NCBI GenBank assembly: GCA_963682175.1
Contig: OY821772.1
Location: forward strand, 49,064,925 to 49,128,924
Direction: 5' to 3'
DNA from: Triglochin maritima
Lineage: Eukaryota > Streptophyta > Magnoliopsida > Alismatales > Juncaginaceae
DNA: 64,000 nucleotides
Below are positions 34,030-46,139 of the stretch, one piece after another (position 1 is the first letter of the stretch; each line of letters opens with the position of its first letter). The position numbers were made by a program, and so were the translations under genes. The notes below the pieces were generated by a model that saw only the letters and a program-made list of their open reading frames with translations, was not told the origin of the DNA and did not search any database.

Positions 34030-34681
34030 CAATATAATCAGTTTAGCCTCATAACCTAGAAGGGTTTTGTATATGTTTAGACGTTTCGACTTTATGATGA
34101 AGACAACATTATATTAGTGAATTTATCATCAACACAAGGATGGGTTATATATATTTGATTTATCAACAATAATTCTTATATTAGAATATTGTACAAATGG
34201 TTAGTTTAGCTTCGTAACCTAGGATGATGTTTTATATGTTTTGGTCCTTCAACTTTGTCGTGAAGATGACACAACCTAAATTAGTGAGTTTAACCTCATC
34301 ACAAGGAGAAGTTATATATGTATTTTAGTCTCGTATTTAAGAGACATTGCAGACAGTTTATTCTCTTATTTAGGAGAATATTATAAACAATTTATTCTCT
34401 TGTTTAGGAGAATATTATGTATATGTTTTGTTTAGACAAATATTGTTTTGGTACATATATCATAATATTTTGGTCAGTTTAACCTCGTAACCCGGAGGTG
34501 TTTTGTGTATTTGACTTGTTTGGACAATTATCCCTTTGATATAGGTATTATGATGTTTTGGTCAGTAGTTTAACCTCGTAACCCGGAGGTGTTTTGTGTA
34601 TTTGACTTGTTTGGACAATTATCCCTTTGATATAGGTATTATGACGTTTTGGTCAGTTTAGCCTTGTAACCCGGAGGTGTT
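34030..34681. repeat. Degenerate tandem repeats ending in 86-bp units
   Basis: Copies of a unit that contains GTTTAACCTCGTAACCCGG and GGAGGTGTTTTGTGTATTTG. The last two to three copies (about 34470-34681) are nearly identical at ~86-88 bp; earlier copies (34030-34470) are longer and diverged. The copia solo LTR is inserted in the last copy; the flank GTGTTTTGGTCAGTT continues at 36710. Confidence 0.8.
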
Positions 34682-36709
34682 TGTAGGATTTCTAGTTTAA
34701 TTGCACATATTTATTTTCGAAATTTTTATACACAATAAGGATCAATTACAATTTTTCTATTTTGTTTCATGCATGCATCGGTTTGTTTCAATAACTAGTT
34801 TTAAAACTTTATTAAAACAAACATGGGCTCAGAATTTCATACCTAGAAGTTCTCTAAAACTTCTTGATGATCCGGAGACGTTGATGATGTTTATCGCTGC
34901 GTCGGATGCCTCCGAGTATTCACCAAACTCTAAACAAGATTGGAGAGAGAAGAGCTAGCCTCTCAATCTCCAATAGGGTTTAGAATCCAGTTGCTAACCC
35001 CTCTTTAGTTCCCTTGAGAAGAAGATCTCTGAAAACTAAAACTAACTCAAGAATTAAGGTGAAATTCGTGGAGAATTATGGAGAGAGAAGTTTGCATAAG
35101 AAAATAATGAATTAATTTATTAGGTAATGAGATAAACTTATATTTATAAGTTCTCTCCAAATTACATATTCATGTGCAACCACTTGCCCATGATTTTATA
35201 CAAACTTCCATCTAACCATCTATTATTTGCTAACAAATAATCTTAGCCACGAATTAAATCAATTATGGACCAATTCCATGCATGATCTAATTAATTCTTA
35301 AATTAATTCAGCAGAAAACCGTATGGACCAGTCGACCGTTTGGATGTTCGGTCGACCGCTCGAACCAAGTTTCGGTCGACCGTTCGCAACAATAAAATAT
35401 TTCATCGCAATGTTCGGTCGACCGACCGATAGATTCAGTCGACGGTTCCGAACAGATGAAAATTCCTTGTTATCGGTCGAGACGTGTCGGGTCGACCGTG
35501 CACCGATCGGTCGACCGTTTACCGTTAACCGGACGACCGTTTGTGCACAGTTCTGCTGATTGGTCAAATTTCGGTTTTACTCCTACAAAATTTGACATTT
35601 CGGGATTAGTAGAAATTCACAACTTATGTAACATATTATCCTATGTAACAATAAATCATTACACCCCATAATATTTACATCACATATGAATTTAATTTAG
35701 ATTCTAATTATGTTATTAATCACAACATAATTTTGATTTTGCTTGTTCACCCCATGTGTCATATTTTCTACATGAAACCCGACACATCCTATGAACTCTT
35801 AATTCCCATTTCTTGTTTCCTAGTTTTGTGGTGTGACCTATGGGATGATCTAAACTAAGTTGGCAGTGATATTAAGAACTTAATATCACAAGCTATAAGC
35901 GGTATCTAGCTACACATTATAGCTCCTAATTAGTTAGATGTCTTAATTCCACTCGAACCAAAACCCGATCCATTTAGTGATGGAGTGCACCACTTGTGTC
36001 CGTCCCTTGCCTCATGATATTAAGAATACACACAAAGTAGTATTGTGACATCTTTGTATTAGTATTCGTTTCTTGATCTCTTTAAGCTAGTTACAAATAT
36101 GTGACTTAACTCAAATCACATTGTGCACATTATAACTCTGCTTTATCAAGGGGCCCACTAATATCATCACTCAATTAAGAGGGGCAATGATAATCTTTTG
36201 ACTAGCTATCTTCTCCAACGAAAGTCATACTTAACCAACTAATGCCTTTGCACTACACTCATTGATAGCTTAAGACACTAGCCTAATTAAGCACTCCTTA
36301 AGCGATCAGATATAAGTCTCATATCAAAGGACCAAAGACACAGTAAAATATTAATGACATAGAAACACATTTCTATAATATTTTACTTGTTAGGTCAATT
36401 CGGTATACAAAAGTAATATTTTCCTCTTTTGCGTACCCGTGTTGTCACTCACTTGTAGAGCTACAATGATCTATGACCAACACGACAATCTTAACTCGGT
36501 AATAAATGTCCCATGTTTATTACCATGATTGCAAATATCTTTTGCTTTATGTAAACCAATATCTTTTAGAGCCCTACGGTTAAGGACCAAGAGTCTCTTC
36601 CTTAACACTTCTAAAAGACGAATAACATAAACAAGGAACAAAATGATTTCTCATTCAATTCATAATAATTGACATTTAAAAGTAAAACTTTTAGAACACA
36701 TTCCCTTCA
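34682..36709 (-). mobile_element. Copia solo LTR (same family as element A)
   Basis: A 2028-bp TG...CA sequence homologous over its whole length to the LTRs of element A, starting TGTAGGATTTC and ending ATTCCCTTCA. It is flanked by the pentamer GTGTT (34677-34681 and 36710-36714). No internal copia sequence is present, so it is a solo LTR. It is more diverged from the two LTRs of A than they are from each other. Its CGGTCGACCG-type cluster is at about 35326-35545. Confidence 0.94.
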
Positions 36710-36714
36710 GTGTT

Positions 36715-38937
36715 TTGGTCAGTTCAACTCTCTCCATGACAGACTCTCCCAAGATAACACTGTAATACATGGGTACAACGAACCATTCGTTCCTACTGAG
36801 AAATACATAACTGCACACTTGTAAAAATTGGCAATCGGAAACAAGTCGCACCAAACCTCCATATAGTGATCCTCGCCACAAGGTCCCACACCCCAATCAA
36901 TTCGCTGACGAGCCTGTACCACTCTGTCGTAATAGACGTGCTCATAAATGGGATGTGTCACTATCTCATTAGAAATCGCACGACGGACCTACAACCAATT
37001 GTCTTGATCACCATGGAAAACATCGGCAACACATCGAAATCCACAGTTGACATCAACACGTACGTCATTCCACCTCTCCAGAAATGGTAAAGTGATTTCT
37101 GCCAGTCTATCAACATATGGGAAATTATAGACGTCAATGCGTCCGGACACTACAAGATGGAAAAATAGCGAAGTTATATGTAATAATAACAACAAACAAC
37201 GAAGTAATAATAATAACAACAAACATATCCTCATACCAGATCCTGCACCCATGTTATGGACGATCAAGACGAATTGGAAGACCGACCACGACCCTGCTCT
37301 CACTACTGGAAGACCGAACACAACCTCACTCAGCATACTCAAAGGCACTCGGGTCCTGACGTGTCGATTTTCCCTTTGGTCGACCTCATACCCTATTATT
37401 TTGTGTTGGTTCTTGATAGTTCGACTGATCGGGGTGTAACTGTGCGTACAAAATACGAGAGGCACTACGAATTACTGTAGGGTCGCTCCCCGAAATCTCA
37501 TCAACGAGGTTCCAAAAATGCTCGACGTCTTGTGCTGACTGATCCACAAACTCTGGCATCTGGACTCCTTCTCCAATGACAAGTGTTTTCCAGAATGAAT
37601 GGATCTGCTCTAAATAAATTACTTCACCTGACTCAATACAATCGTGCATGGTACATGCACAAGGAATCTCATGTAATGTCAGAAAAGCACACCTGTAGCG
37701 ATATTCAACTTGATTGCTTAAGTCCTGCATTCTCTTCAACTCCTGACTCAATAATGACAATCAGTGATGCGAAACTCGATCATTTATATGCTGATACAAA
37801 GCACTTATGTAGTTTGTCAAATTTTGACGTATCGACTCTACAAGAAAAGTTCCGACTATTCGTCAGCTGCATTTCAATAGCCGCGTTCATGCGGTCGAAA
37901 AGAGTGTTCAGAGCTGCAGTTAATGTAGTGATCCACTCTTTCATAGCCGAATGAGCACTTTCAACCCTACAATTCGTAGTGTTGCCGAAATGAAGATTTT
38001 GTTTGTCCAATTCAACACAAACTTTTCTTGATGCACTAGCCACGGGTCTTCTAGATACTCCGTGATAGCTGGGCAAGAGTGAAAAGTATCTTTCAGATTA
38101 CGGATTGCTTTATCATACTCGGTTTGTGAAGCAAAAAGTATAACTTTCCTCCACTTTCCACACTTCAAATTCTCTGCAAGCTTATTGTTCTTGTCGAATA
38201 CGTGGTATGCGTAGTTGTACACGTCTTTGTTGATATGTCATGTGCAAAGTAAATGAGCAGACTCAGGAAAAACCTCTCCCACTGGTCGCATCAGGCCTAA
38301 CTCATGGTCCGTTATTATTGCAGTCAGACTGACAATATCCAATAATAGACTCGCAACTTCTCCAACACCCACCGGCAACTAGACTCGGTCTCATCCTTCA
38401 TAATCGCAATTCTGACGAGGAAGTTCATGTTTGCTGGAGTCACCCTAACCATCTCGAACAATTGCATCTTGTACTTGTTCATTTTGTACGTCGAATCCAT
38501 GCAGATTACGAAAGCGTATGTGCGCAACAACTGAACTAAAGTCGGATGTGCCAAAAATGCGTAAGTGATGACATTAGTTTCTTCATCCGCCATAGTCCAA
38601 TGTAAGTACCGATACTGCACTGCCTGATTCAGAAACTGCTGAGTGAGATTCCTGTCTTCAGATTTCGTCTTCCTCATGTACTCTCTGAAGTTATAAATGT
38701 GTCTCTGATTGAGATTATCCTCCGGAAATTTCTCATTTACTGCAAACAAATTTACGTGGTCTCGTTTGTGCCTCAGTCACATCACGAACAATTTTCTTGG
38801 CCCAAGGACTAAGACCGCTGATCTGTCGGTGACCATCAGGATAAATTGCAAGTCTGTGTTTGTGCTGACCATGAGTATTATTAGAAACTACGACCCATCC
38901 ATCACGATCCCGTCGCTCGACCACCTTTATCAAATGT
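36715..38937 (-). pseudogene. Decayed MULE transposase fused to an OTU domain
   Basis: Fragments in several minus-strand frames. From the N-terminus: a MuDR-type DNA-binding remnant (RDRDGWVVVSNNTHGQHKH), a linker (NFREYMRKTKSEDRNLTQQF), and the MULE catalytic domain with first Asp in VICMDSTYKMNKYKM, second Asp in ITDHELGLMRP, and the Glu-region NTTNCRVESAHSAMKEW. A SWIM-type zinc finger follows (HEIPCACTMHDCIESGE). Then comes an OTU-type cysteine protease block with DVNCGFRCVADVF and DQDNWLQVRRAI. At least one TGA replaces the Trp of the usual CTWH motif, and there are frameshifts. The N-terminus is cut at 38937 by another MULE end. OTU fusions are known in plant MULEs. Confidence 0.85.
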
Positions 38938-39099
38938 CTTTTTCTTTCTGAAATTAATTAAATAACATGTTTGTGTCACATGCAACCTTTAGTTTTCCAA
39001 TGCAACATTACTTTTAAGCATGCAACGTTTGGTTTCCCCATTCAACCTTTACTTTCCCAACACAACATTTGATTTTCCAATGCAACTTTCGAATACAAA

Positions 39100-39450
39100 G
39101 GTAAAATGAAGAGTTCATGTAAAACGAAGAAATCTTACAACATGTGTTTTGTCCTTTTAAACATATAAGTTTGTCATTTTTAAATATGCGTTTGTCTTTT
39201 TTAATATATGAGTTTGTCATTTTTAAGTAATTGTTTTTTCCTTTTTAAGTACCAGTTTGTACTTTTTAAGTATGATTTTGTCCTTTTTAGTGTAGGATTG
39301 TCCTTTAAAGTATGATTTTGTCATTTTTAACTTTTTGGATCGATCCTTCTTATATTGGTGGGTTACCCTTTTTAAGTAGTGATTTGTCCTTTTAAGTATG
39401 AGTTTGTCATTTTTATCATCTGTGTTTGTCTTTTTTATCAAATGAGTTTG
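39100..39450. repeat. Subterminal minisatellite (~17-19 bp) of second MULE
   Basis: About 18 degenerate copies of a unit such as GTTTGTCATTTTTAAGTAT and GTTTGTCCTTTTTAAGTAT. Its place next to a terminal repeat parallels the 22-bp array of the related element at 30930, with an unrelated unit. Confidence 0.8.
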
Positions 39451-39693
39451 TCATTCTTAACAACCCAAGTTGAAATTAGCAAACAAGAACACGAAATCAA
39501 ACCCAAATCCATGAAAACAAATCAGAAACTCCCAAAAAACTAATATCAAAGACAAACCAACATTAGATAAGAACACCACGAACCAAAATAAAAAAAACCA
39601 AAATTTCAAGACAAACAACAACAACTCAAAAAAATCACCACAACACCTTAAATTAGATATAAAGAACCAAACTTTCCAAAATAACATCAAAAA

Positions 39694-40119
39694 ATGAAGA
39701 TCGATCCATCACAGAAAAAAACCAAAAACTTCAAATCAGCCACAAAGAACCAAACTTTCCCCCAAAAAACTCCACACAAAAAACCCAAATCAGCTACAAA
39801 GAACCACACTTCCAAAAAATCAACACCGATCCATCACAGAACAAAACCAAAAACTTCAAATCAACCACAAAAAAACAAACTTTCCCCTAAAAATATCACA
39901 CACAAAACTCAAAATCAGCTACAAAGAACCACATTTCTCCTCATCCTCGCCTCAGGACGGGATCCAACGCCAACCACTTCCTCCTCTTCCTCGTCGGCCA
40001 ACTTCACCACGATGTCTTACCTCCCTCAAGACCCACTCCTGCGTCGACACCTCGTCAAAAGCCACGACGAGTCTTTGCACCGGGAGAAAATGATGGAAAA
40101 TAGAAGGTTTCGGGGATAA
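39694..40119 (+). other. Unidentified reading frame, Lys/Thr/Asn-rich
   Basis: A 141-codon frame. Its first two thirds are a ~126-bp duplicated segment (starting near 39702 and 39828) that yields low-complexity KKTKNFKSATKNQTF-type peptide. The last third (SSSSSANFTTMSYLPQDPLL) is GC-richer and lies against the Gypsy solo LTR. No domain is recognised. The GC-rich end could be a host-gene fragment captured by the MULE, but this cannot be shown here; I do not regard it as an established gene. Confidence 0.25.
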
Positions 40120-40126
40120 TGGAAGG

Positions 40127-41347
40127 TGTTGAGATTTTTTATTTATACCGCAAGTGCACGACGTCAATGAAGACGTGGCAAATACGGGTCGAACACAAGG
40201 AGGGAGAGATTTGTTATTTGTGTGATTTACGATTGGGGGAAAGAAGGAGAGAAGAATAAATTTGGGTTTTGAGATTTTTGATTTTAATTATCTAAAGCAA
40301 GAAACATGAACAAATAAAACTAAAATAGGAACAAGATGGTGAATTCCGTTGGGTGGAGGTTTAGATTTAGGGTTTAGATTAGAGAATTCAGAAACTTATA
40401 ATAAATCATGTTAGTTATGAAGCATTACATGATAAATGATTTAACATAAACTCAAGTAATCAAAATAGACTAATCACGACATTAAAATAATAACATTTAT
40501 TCATCTTCTCTTCACCCTAAATCCGTCACCTCCACCCTTTGGAAAGAGTTAGAAACTCATAGAGGGAGGAAGAAGGGGTCCTTGAGGCATTACAAAAGAA
40601 AACTAAAAGCAAGAAGTAAAAGTCAAAATTTTATTACTAAAAAGAAGAATACAAAACTAAGACTAAAAATAAAAACAACCAAAGACTAAGGACCCTTTTA
40701 ACATCGTTCTCGGGGCTATTTATAGCTGCTACAAGAGACCTAAGTATAAAATTGGAAAGTACACGTGTCCAGACACGACTGGACAAAATTTGAGCACACG
40801 GATCGCCTCTGGTGCGGCGGAAACGACGCATGGTAAGTGTAATATGCGGCGTAAACGCCGCACATATTGCTTTGATTTTGTCTGGATTTTGGTTGAATGT
40901 TTATGGTATGATTTGATCCTCCTTTGCGCGTCTGGATTGATTCTTTCCATTCTTTTGAGCTCCGGATTAATTCATTTATATATTTGGAGATCTACATTGA
41001 TTTTTCTTTAGATTTTCTCCATAATAACTCGTGAATTGCAATTAGGTCATTGGCTTTTTGCAATTATGTCCCTGGCTACTTTTGTGCTTAAGTCCTTATT
41101 CTTTTTTTTGTAATTAGGTCTTGAATGCTTTTATGCTTGGATGCATTTCCATTTGAACCCGATAAACTTGAACTTGGTCTTTATGATAGAAATGAGTCTT
41201 TTGCACGCGTTTATGCTCGGGATGTGGGTAATTTGCATTTAGGTCCCTGTATTCTGTAAATAAGACTAAACACATACCTTAGTAGCATTTATTGATATAA
41301 AAGTAATCTAAATGAAAGACATATGATGCAATGTATGCAATGCATCA
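40127..41347 (-). mobile_element. Gypsy-type solo LTR, copy 2
   Basis: A 1221-bp copy of the LTR at 5681 and 59042, starting TGTTGAGATTTTTT and ending TGCAATGCATCA. It is flanked by the pentamer GAAGG (40122-40126 and 41348-41352). It is the most diverged of the three copies. No internal region is present. Confidence 0.92.
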
Positions 41348-41529
41348 GAAGGTTTTGAGGAGATATGTATGGTGGAAACAAAAGGTCGCATAGTTTAGCG
41401 TGCGCGTGATGTGAGACAAAATAAACAAATAATATGTAATTTAATTAATCTTTGGTTTATGCTGACTGGATTGACCACGTCAGACGACGTCTGGGACCTA
41501 CCACGTCAACAAATCATTTTCCTAAGATT

Positions 41530-42740
41530 TTCATTGGTTCATGGGGGTAAACTTGTCGATGGTCGAAGTAATTTGAATGCAGGAGCATGGTACATTAGAT
41601 TATATAGTAGGATTTTAATAATGGTTTGTGGGGGTAAACTTACTAATGGTCAGGGTATGTTGAATTCACGAGCAGGGTAAATTGGATTAAATAGAAGAAA
41701 TTAAATGCATTGTTATTACCTTCGAATCGTGTTTACATATTTTCTCCAAGACTTTACGTTTTACATAAAATTAGTTTACATAGTTGGGGTAAATTTTATT
41801 GGTCGATGGGGTAATTTATGTTAAATAGCAGGGTAAATTGGGTTACATAGTAGGATTTTAATAATGGTTCGTGGGGGTAAAATTAAAATTATGGGTCAAC
41901 GTGGATTACATAGTAGGATTTGTGCAAGGTGTTACATGATGGTTCGTGGGTAAGTTGAATTGGATTACATAGTATGATTTTAGTAATGGTATGTGGGGGT
42001 AAAATTATCGATGGTCGGGGTAAGTTGAATGAAGGCACATGGTAAATTGGATTACATAGTATGATTTTAGTAATGGTTCGTGAGAGTAAACTTATCGATG
42101 GTCGGGGTAAGTTGAATGGATGCACATGGTAAATTTGATTACATAGTATGATTTTAGTAATGGTTCATTGGGGTAAACTTATCGATGGTCGGGGTAAGTT
42201 GAATGGAGGAGCAGGGTAAATTGGATTACATAGTAGGTTTTTAATAATGGTTCGTGGGGGTAAACTTGTCAATGAGTCGAGTAAGTTGAATTCAGAAGCT
42301 GAGTAAATTTGATTACATATTAGGATTTTAATAATGGATCCTGGGGGTAAACTTATCGATTGTCGGGGTAAGTTAAATTCACGAGCATGATAAATTGGAT
42401 TAAATAGAATATATTGAATGAATTGTTATTACCCTCGAATTGTGTTTGCATCTTTTCTCCAACACTTTACGTTTTACATAAAATTCGTTAACTTACATAA
42501 TTACCATTCTACATTATTATCGTTTGTGAGGTTAGAAGGACTCCTCACATTGTGTGCAAGGTGTTAAAAAGTTAACAATTGCGTGTCATTGCGGAAGTCA
42601 TCCATAAACTGTTAGCAATGTATTAAATGACTCATAGGGTAACTTAATGTCACTATGAAGGTAAATTGGATTACATAGTTGGGGTCAATTTAATTGGTTG
42701 ACGGGGTAATTTTATGTTATTACAAGGTAATTTAAGCATG
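41530..42740. repeat. ~87-bp tandem array
   Basis: About ten copies, spaced 86-88 bp where regular, of a unit containing GGGGGTAAACTTATCGATGG, TCGGGGTAAGTTGAATG, and GATTACATAGTAGGATTTTA. A longer spacer containing GCATTGTTATTACC and TTTTCTCCAA appears twice (about 41710 and 42425), which suggests a higher-order duplication. No coding sequence. Confidence 0.85.
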
Positions 42741-44430
42741 TAGGTTTCTTTTGTTATTACAACTCCAACCACCAGGACAAAAAAAATCCAACAAAACCCC
42801 ACTCACACTTTTATCCAAACTATATAGCACATAAGTTATTAAAACTCCAATATTAATCACTTCATACTATACATCAAATACAACCAACATAACAACCATA
42901 ATCTTAACTAATGAAAACCCAAAAAATACAACTTTGCAACAGTTAGACGACAAAATAGAGTACAACAAAATATACTTAATGCACAACAACTTGAGGTATG
43001 ACAAAGAAAGGGAGGTTATAAAATGAAGTTTTCTTCGTACAATTCCAAACAATGAAGTGACAACTTTATTAACTAATTTGAATACATTGGTGACTAAAAA
43101 TACCCACATATCCCTTGTAAAAAAATTGTTGTATTTTTTCAGAAAATAATGGACTTATATCCACAAACAATTTGTTCTCCCACAACTAAATGTGAAAATC
43201 TACAATTATAAGGCACCTCAATGAGAATACCCTACAACCTAAAATAGAAAACAATAACTTTGTCTCCATTATATCTTCTCTAATAATACCTGAACATCGA
43301 CAACATACAACTAAAAAACCATACATTTTTTCAAAAATATCCCAACACACCTACAAAAATATATACAACTAATATTAATGGATATCCTAAATATTACAAA
43401 AACCACAATTTGATCCCTTGACGCTTCATTGGCCTCATCTTGGCAAAAAAATGTAGTCAACCTACGTACTGCACTTTGAGCACGACAAACATCAGGAACG
43501 ACTTCAAGAACTCCACAATCTGTGCGTCCCCATCGGGCATTGCGATCAACCTCATGACAAACACCAAAACTTGCCTGAGAATCTCTTTGCACACCTCATC
43601 CTTACACAAAAGCACCTAAAAAGGAAAATGTTCAATAAATGGTTGAAGCAAAACGTCTAGTAAATGTTTCACCTTTACGAAGATTTAGAGACTGAGAGTG
43701 CGACGTGAGAGGAATCTTATGGCCTTGACTATGAGGGAAATGGAGGAGGTTGAGGAGGTGTCGAGGACGGAGAGGAGCTCGAGGAGGGTGACAGAGTGGG
43801 AAGAAGAAAGAGGGAAGAAGAAGAGGTTAGGGATGGAAGGAAGAGGGAAGAAGAAATCAGAGGAGAGAGAGGAAAGAATGATGCAACATACTTTTTATTC
43901 TGCATATGTACTGTCACCTTTTAATTTTAATCATATTTTAATTTTAGCTATAAATTTCAAATTTTGAAATAATGTGAGGTGGAGTCTTAACAAACTTTTT
44001 ATATTGGATTCAATTTCCAACTCACCTTCCATGTCACCTGCGTGGGAAAAGAGTGTGAAAGAGTGTAGGAGACTACTTTTCCTTGTCTTATATTTAGATA
44101 CAATTACTGCCGGAGAATCTTATGTCAGTCTCCGTTTGGTGATCATGAAAACGAAGTGACTATCTAAACCCTAAATCACAAGTGTGTCGACTATGGTTCC
44201 AACTTAACTCGGTAAAGACTCGAGTCCCGATTATTTCTAAATACAAAGATTAGAACTAGAAACGGTAGTGGTAGTACCCCCACTACTGTTTTTAATTCTC
44301 ATATTTTGCCAATTTTTTTAGGAATGTTATATTTTACCATTTATTTATGGAAAGTTTTTAAAAAATAATCACAAAAAACAAAATTGGAAGAATATATACA
44401 TGTGGAATTTAATTGGCAAAATATGCACCC
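42741..44430. other. Unassigned region with a GA-rich tract
   Basis: AT-rich sequence with no recognised gene. A minus-strand frame at 43311-43592 (beginning MQRDSQASFGVCHEVDRNAR) is somewhat GC-richer than its surroundings but matches no family I know. At about 43700-43880 there is a GA-rich low-complexity tract whose Glu/Arg-rich translation is not evidence of a gene. Confidence 0.35.
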
Positions 44431-44530
44431 TAAAAACGACACCACATGTACCATTTTTATTAACAAAAAACGGCATCACTGATGCCATTTTTATCATAAA
44501 TGAAAACGACATCATATATGTCGTTTTTAT
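44431..44530. repeat. Three tandem mini-palindromes
   Basis: Three units of about 28-30 bp in a row, each an inverted repeat of the form AAAACGACATCA...TGTCGTTTTTAT: AAAACGACACCACATG, AAAACGGCATCACTGATG, AAAACGACATCATATATG. The middle unit changes both arms together (CGGCATCA with TGATGCC). Confidence 0.7.
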
Positions 44531-44954
44531 ATAGGGCAGGTTGAACTAGTGACGGGTCGGTCGGGGGTCTCGTTTCCCGGAAAAACAGATAAGTCATCAG
44601 TCGATGCATTAACTTGAATTGAAGGAAACATGACTATTTCGAGGATCAAAAATATATTCTATCACCCATAGGCTAGAGCCTTTAATTTCCCCTAAATTCC
44701 CGACACGCCTCAGACCGGGACAGGAGGCGTGCACGTGCATTTGAAGTTACTAATGTATTTTGTCATGGTTATGGGAGTGGAAACGAAACCCCCATCTCAC
44801 TATCATCTGGTTAGTGACCAAGTCAGCTAAGATACACATCTTATGTAACTTACGTCGAATCTTCATCACAATTGTATGAATCAACTCAAATTATTATATC
44901 CAAGTAGAACATTTTGAGGTGTTCAAGTTGGTATTCATTATTATTTTTTTGGCT

Positions 44955-45200
44955 TTCTTGATATGGAGATGTCGTTTTTAGGTAAAACATGTTGAACTAG
45001 TGATGGGTCAGTCGGGGATTACTAATGTATTTTTCGATACAAAATGCATTGTGTTTAACTTACCAAGACAATAGTAATTTTGGGTTACTAATGTATTTTT
45101 CGATACAAAATTACTAATAAATTCCCAAACAAGACCTTCGACCGGCCCGATGCTAGTTCAACATGTCTTAGCTAAAAACGATATCTCCAAATCTAGAAAA
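44955..45200. repeat. MITE-like inverted repeat
   Basis: Two ~60-bp arms in opposite orientation: GGAGATGTCGTTTTTAGG followed by CATGTTGAACTAGTGATGGG at the left, and the inverted equivalent (GATGCTAGTTCAACATG then TAAAAACGATATCTCC) at the right. The spacer holds a direct repeat of TTACTAATGTATTTTTCGAT. A further partial copy lies near 44540-44570. It may be a small foldback element; no target duplication was identified. Confidence 0.55.
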
Positions 45201-46017
45201 ACTTGTCCTAGGTAACAAAAATCTAAGGTCGTCAAAATTCAAGAATGGGCAAAACTTAAATTTTTGTATACCAACTTGGTAAAATTCAAAATCCAAACCA
45301 ATAGGTGTCTAACTAGCAAATTCGAAATACAAAGAGAACGAAAACAAATGTTGTCTTGTTTGGTGGGAGAACTGAACTCTACATAAGTAGGGATGAAAAT
45401 TATTAATAGAAATAATATACGACTAATAGATAATGTATAAATATAAAAATATTAGATAATTAGGATTACAAACATAAACACACACACATATATATTATAA
45501 TTGGGTCAAGTTCTAGTAAGCTCAAGGTTCATTTTACTTAATTTAAATTCCCTACAATCTCACTATTAGATCTCATTTACGGTTAATCTCACATTTAAAT
45601 TAGCATAACCGTTTTTCTTATAATCTACCTTACCATTTGAGATGTGTGGTGGATATAATAAGGGCTTAAATAAAAAAATTAAGCACCAGACTTACTAGAT
45701 AATTCATGTATTATAATAATGAAATTGTTTTGTTTTATATTTCCGTGGATCTTCTCATTTGAATACGGTTACGGTTTGCATATACTTTTTTTTGATATTT
45801 TTTCTTCAAATAAACGATCATATTATTAGAATCGGACACTTAAAAAAATTCATCCCTACATCTAATTAATGTCACAGTCCTTAAGTCGGTCCCTAACTTG
45901 GACATTGGTAAATTTTATTAATACCACGATCTATCAAGATCTCATTCAAGATCTTTTTTCCCCACCAGATCGTGGATTGTCTTCGGTCTAAAGTTAATGC
46001 AACCCTGTAACTTTCCT
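45201..46017. other. Unassigned AT-rich spacer
   Basis: No gene, tandem repeat or element end that I can support. Confidence 0.4.
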
Positions 46018-46112
46018 TACAACGGCTAATCCATTCTTTCCTTATAAGAACCCTATAACTTTCCTAATAACGGCTAATCCATTCTTTCCATATAAGAACC
46101 CTATAACTTTCC
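46018..46112. repeat. Tandem duplication of a ~49-bp promoter-like segment
   Basis: Two adjacent copies of a segment containing AACGGCTAATCCATTCTTTCC and TATAAGAACCCTATAACTTTC in shortened form (first at about 46021, second at about 46070). Each copy carries a TATAAG box. They lie just upstream of the GC-rich segment at 46140. Confidence 0.75.
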
Positions 46113-46139
46113 TTCTCTTCTTATTCTTCGCATCTCCAG

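Larger units (their letters stand above)
38938..41525. mobile_element. Second minisatellite MULE, left end truncated
   Basis: The left part (38938-39090) repeats the inner portion of the terminal repeat of the 30691 element: TCAAATGTCTTTTTCTTTC, AATTAATTAAATAACATG, GTCACATGCAAC, and further TGCAAC motifs. The matching inverted right end is at about 41400-41525 (GTGAGACAAAATAAAC, GTAATTTAATTAATC, GACCACGTCAGACGACGTC, AAATCATTTTCCT). The outermost ~100 bp of the left end are missing. Between them are a minisatellite, an unidentified reading frame and a nested Gypsy solo LTR. No transposase is present. Confidence 0.62.

Noticed and set aside
36715..39090. 38938-39090 as the right terminal repeat of the MULE-OTU gene to its left
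   Set aside because: Its orientation (outer to inner reading rightwards) matches a left end, so it belongs to an element that extends to the right.
43311..43592. 93-codon minus-strand frame as a captured gene
   Set aside because: No recognisable domain, no splice context and no neighbouring conserved frame; noted only as unassigned.
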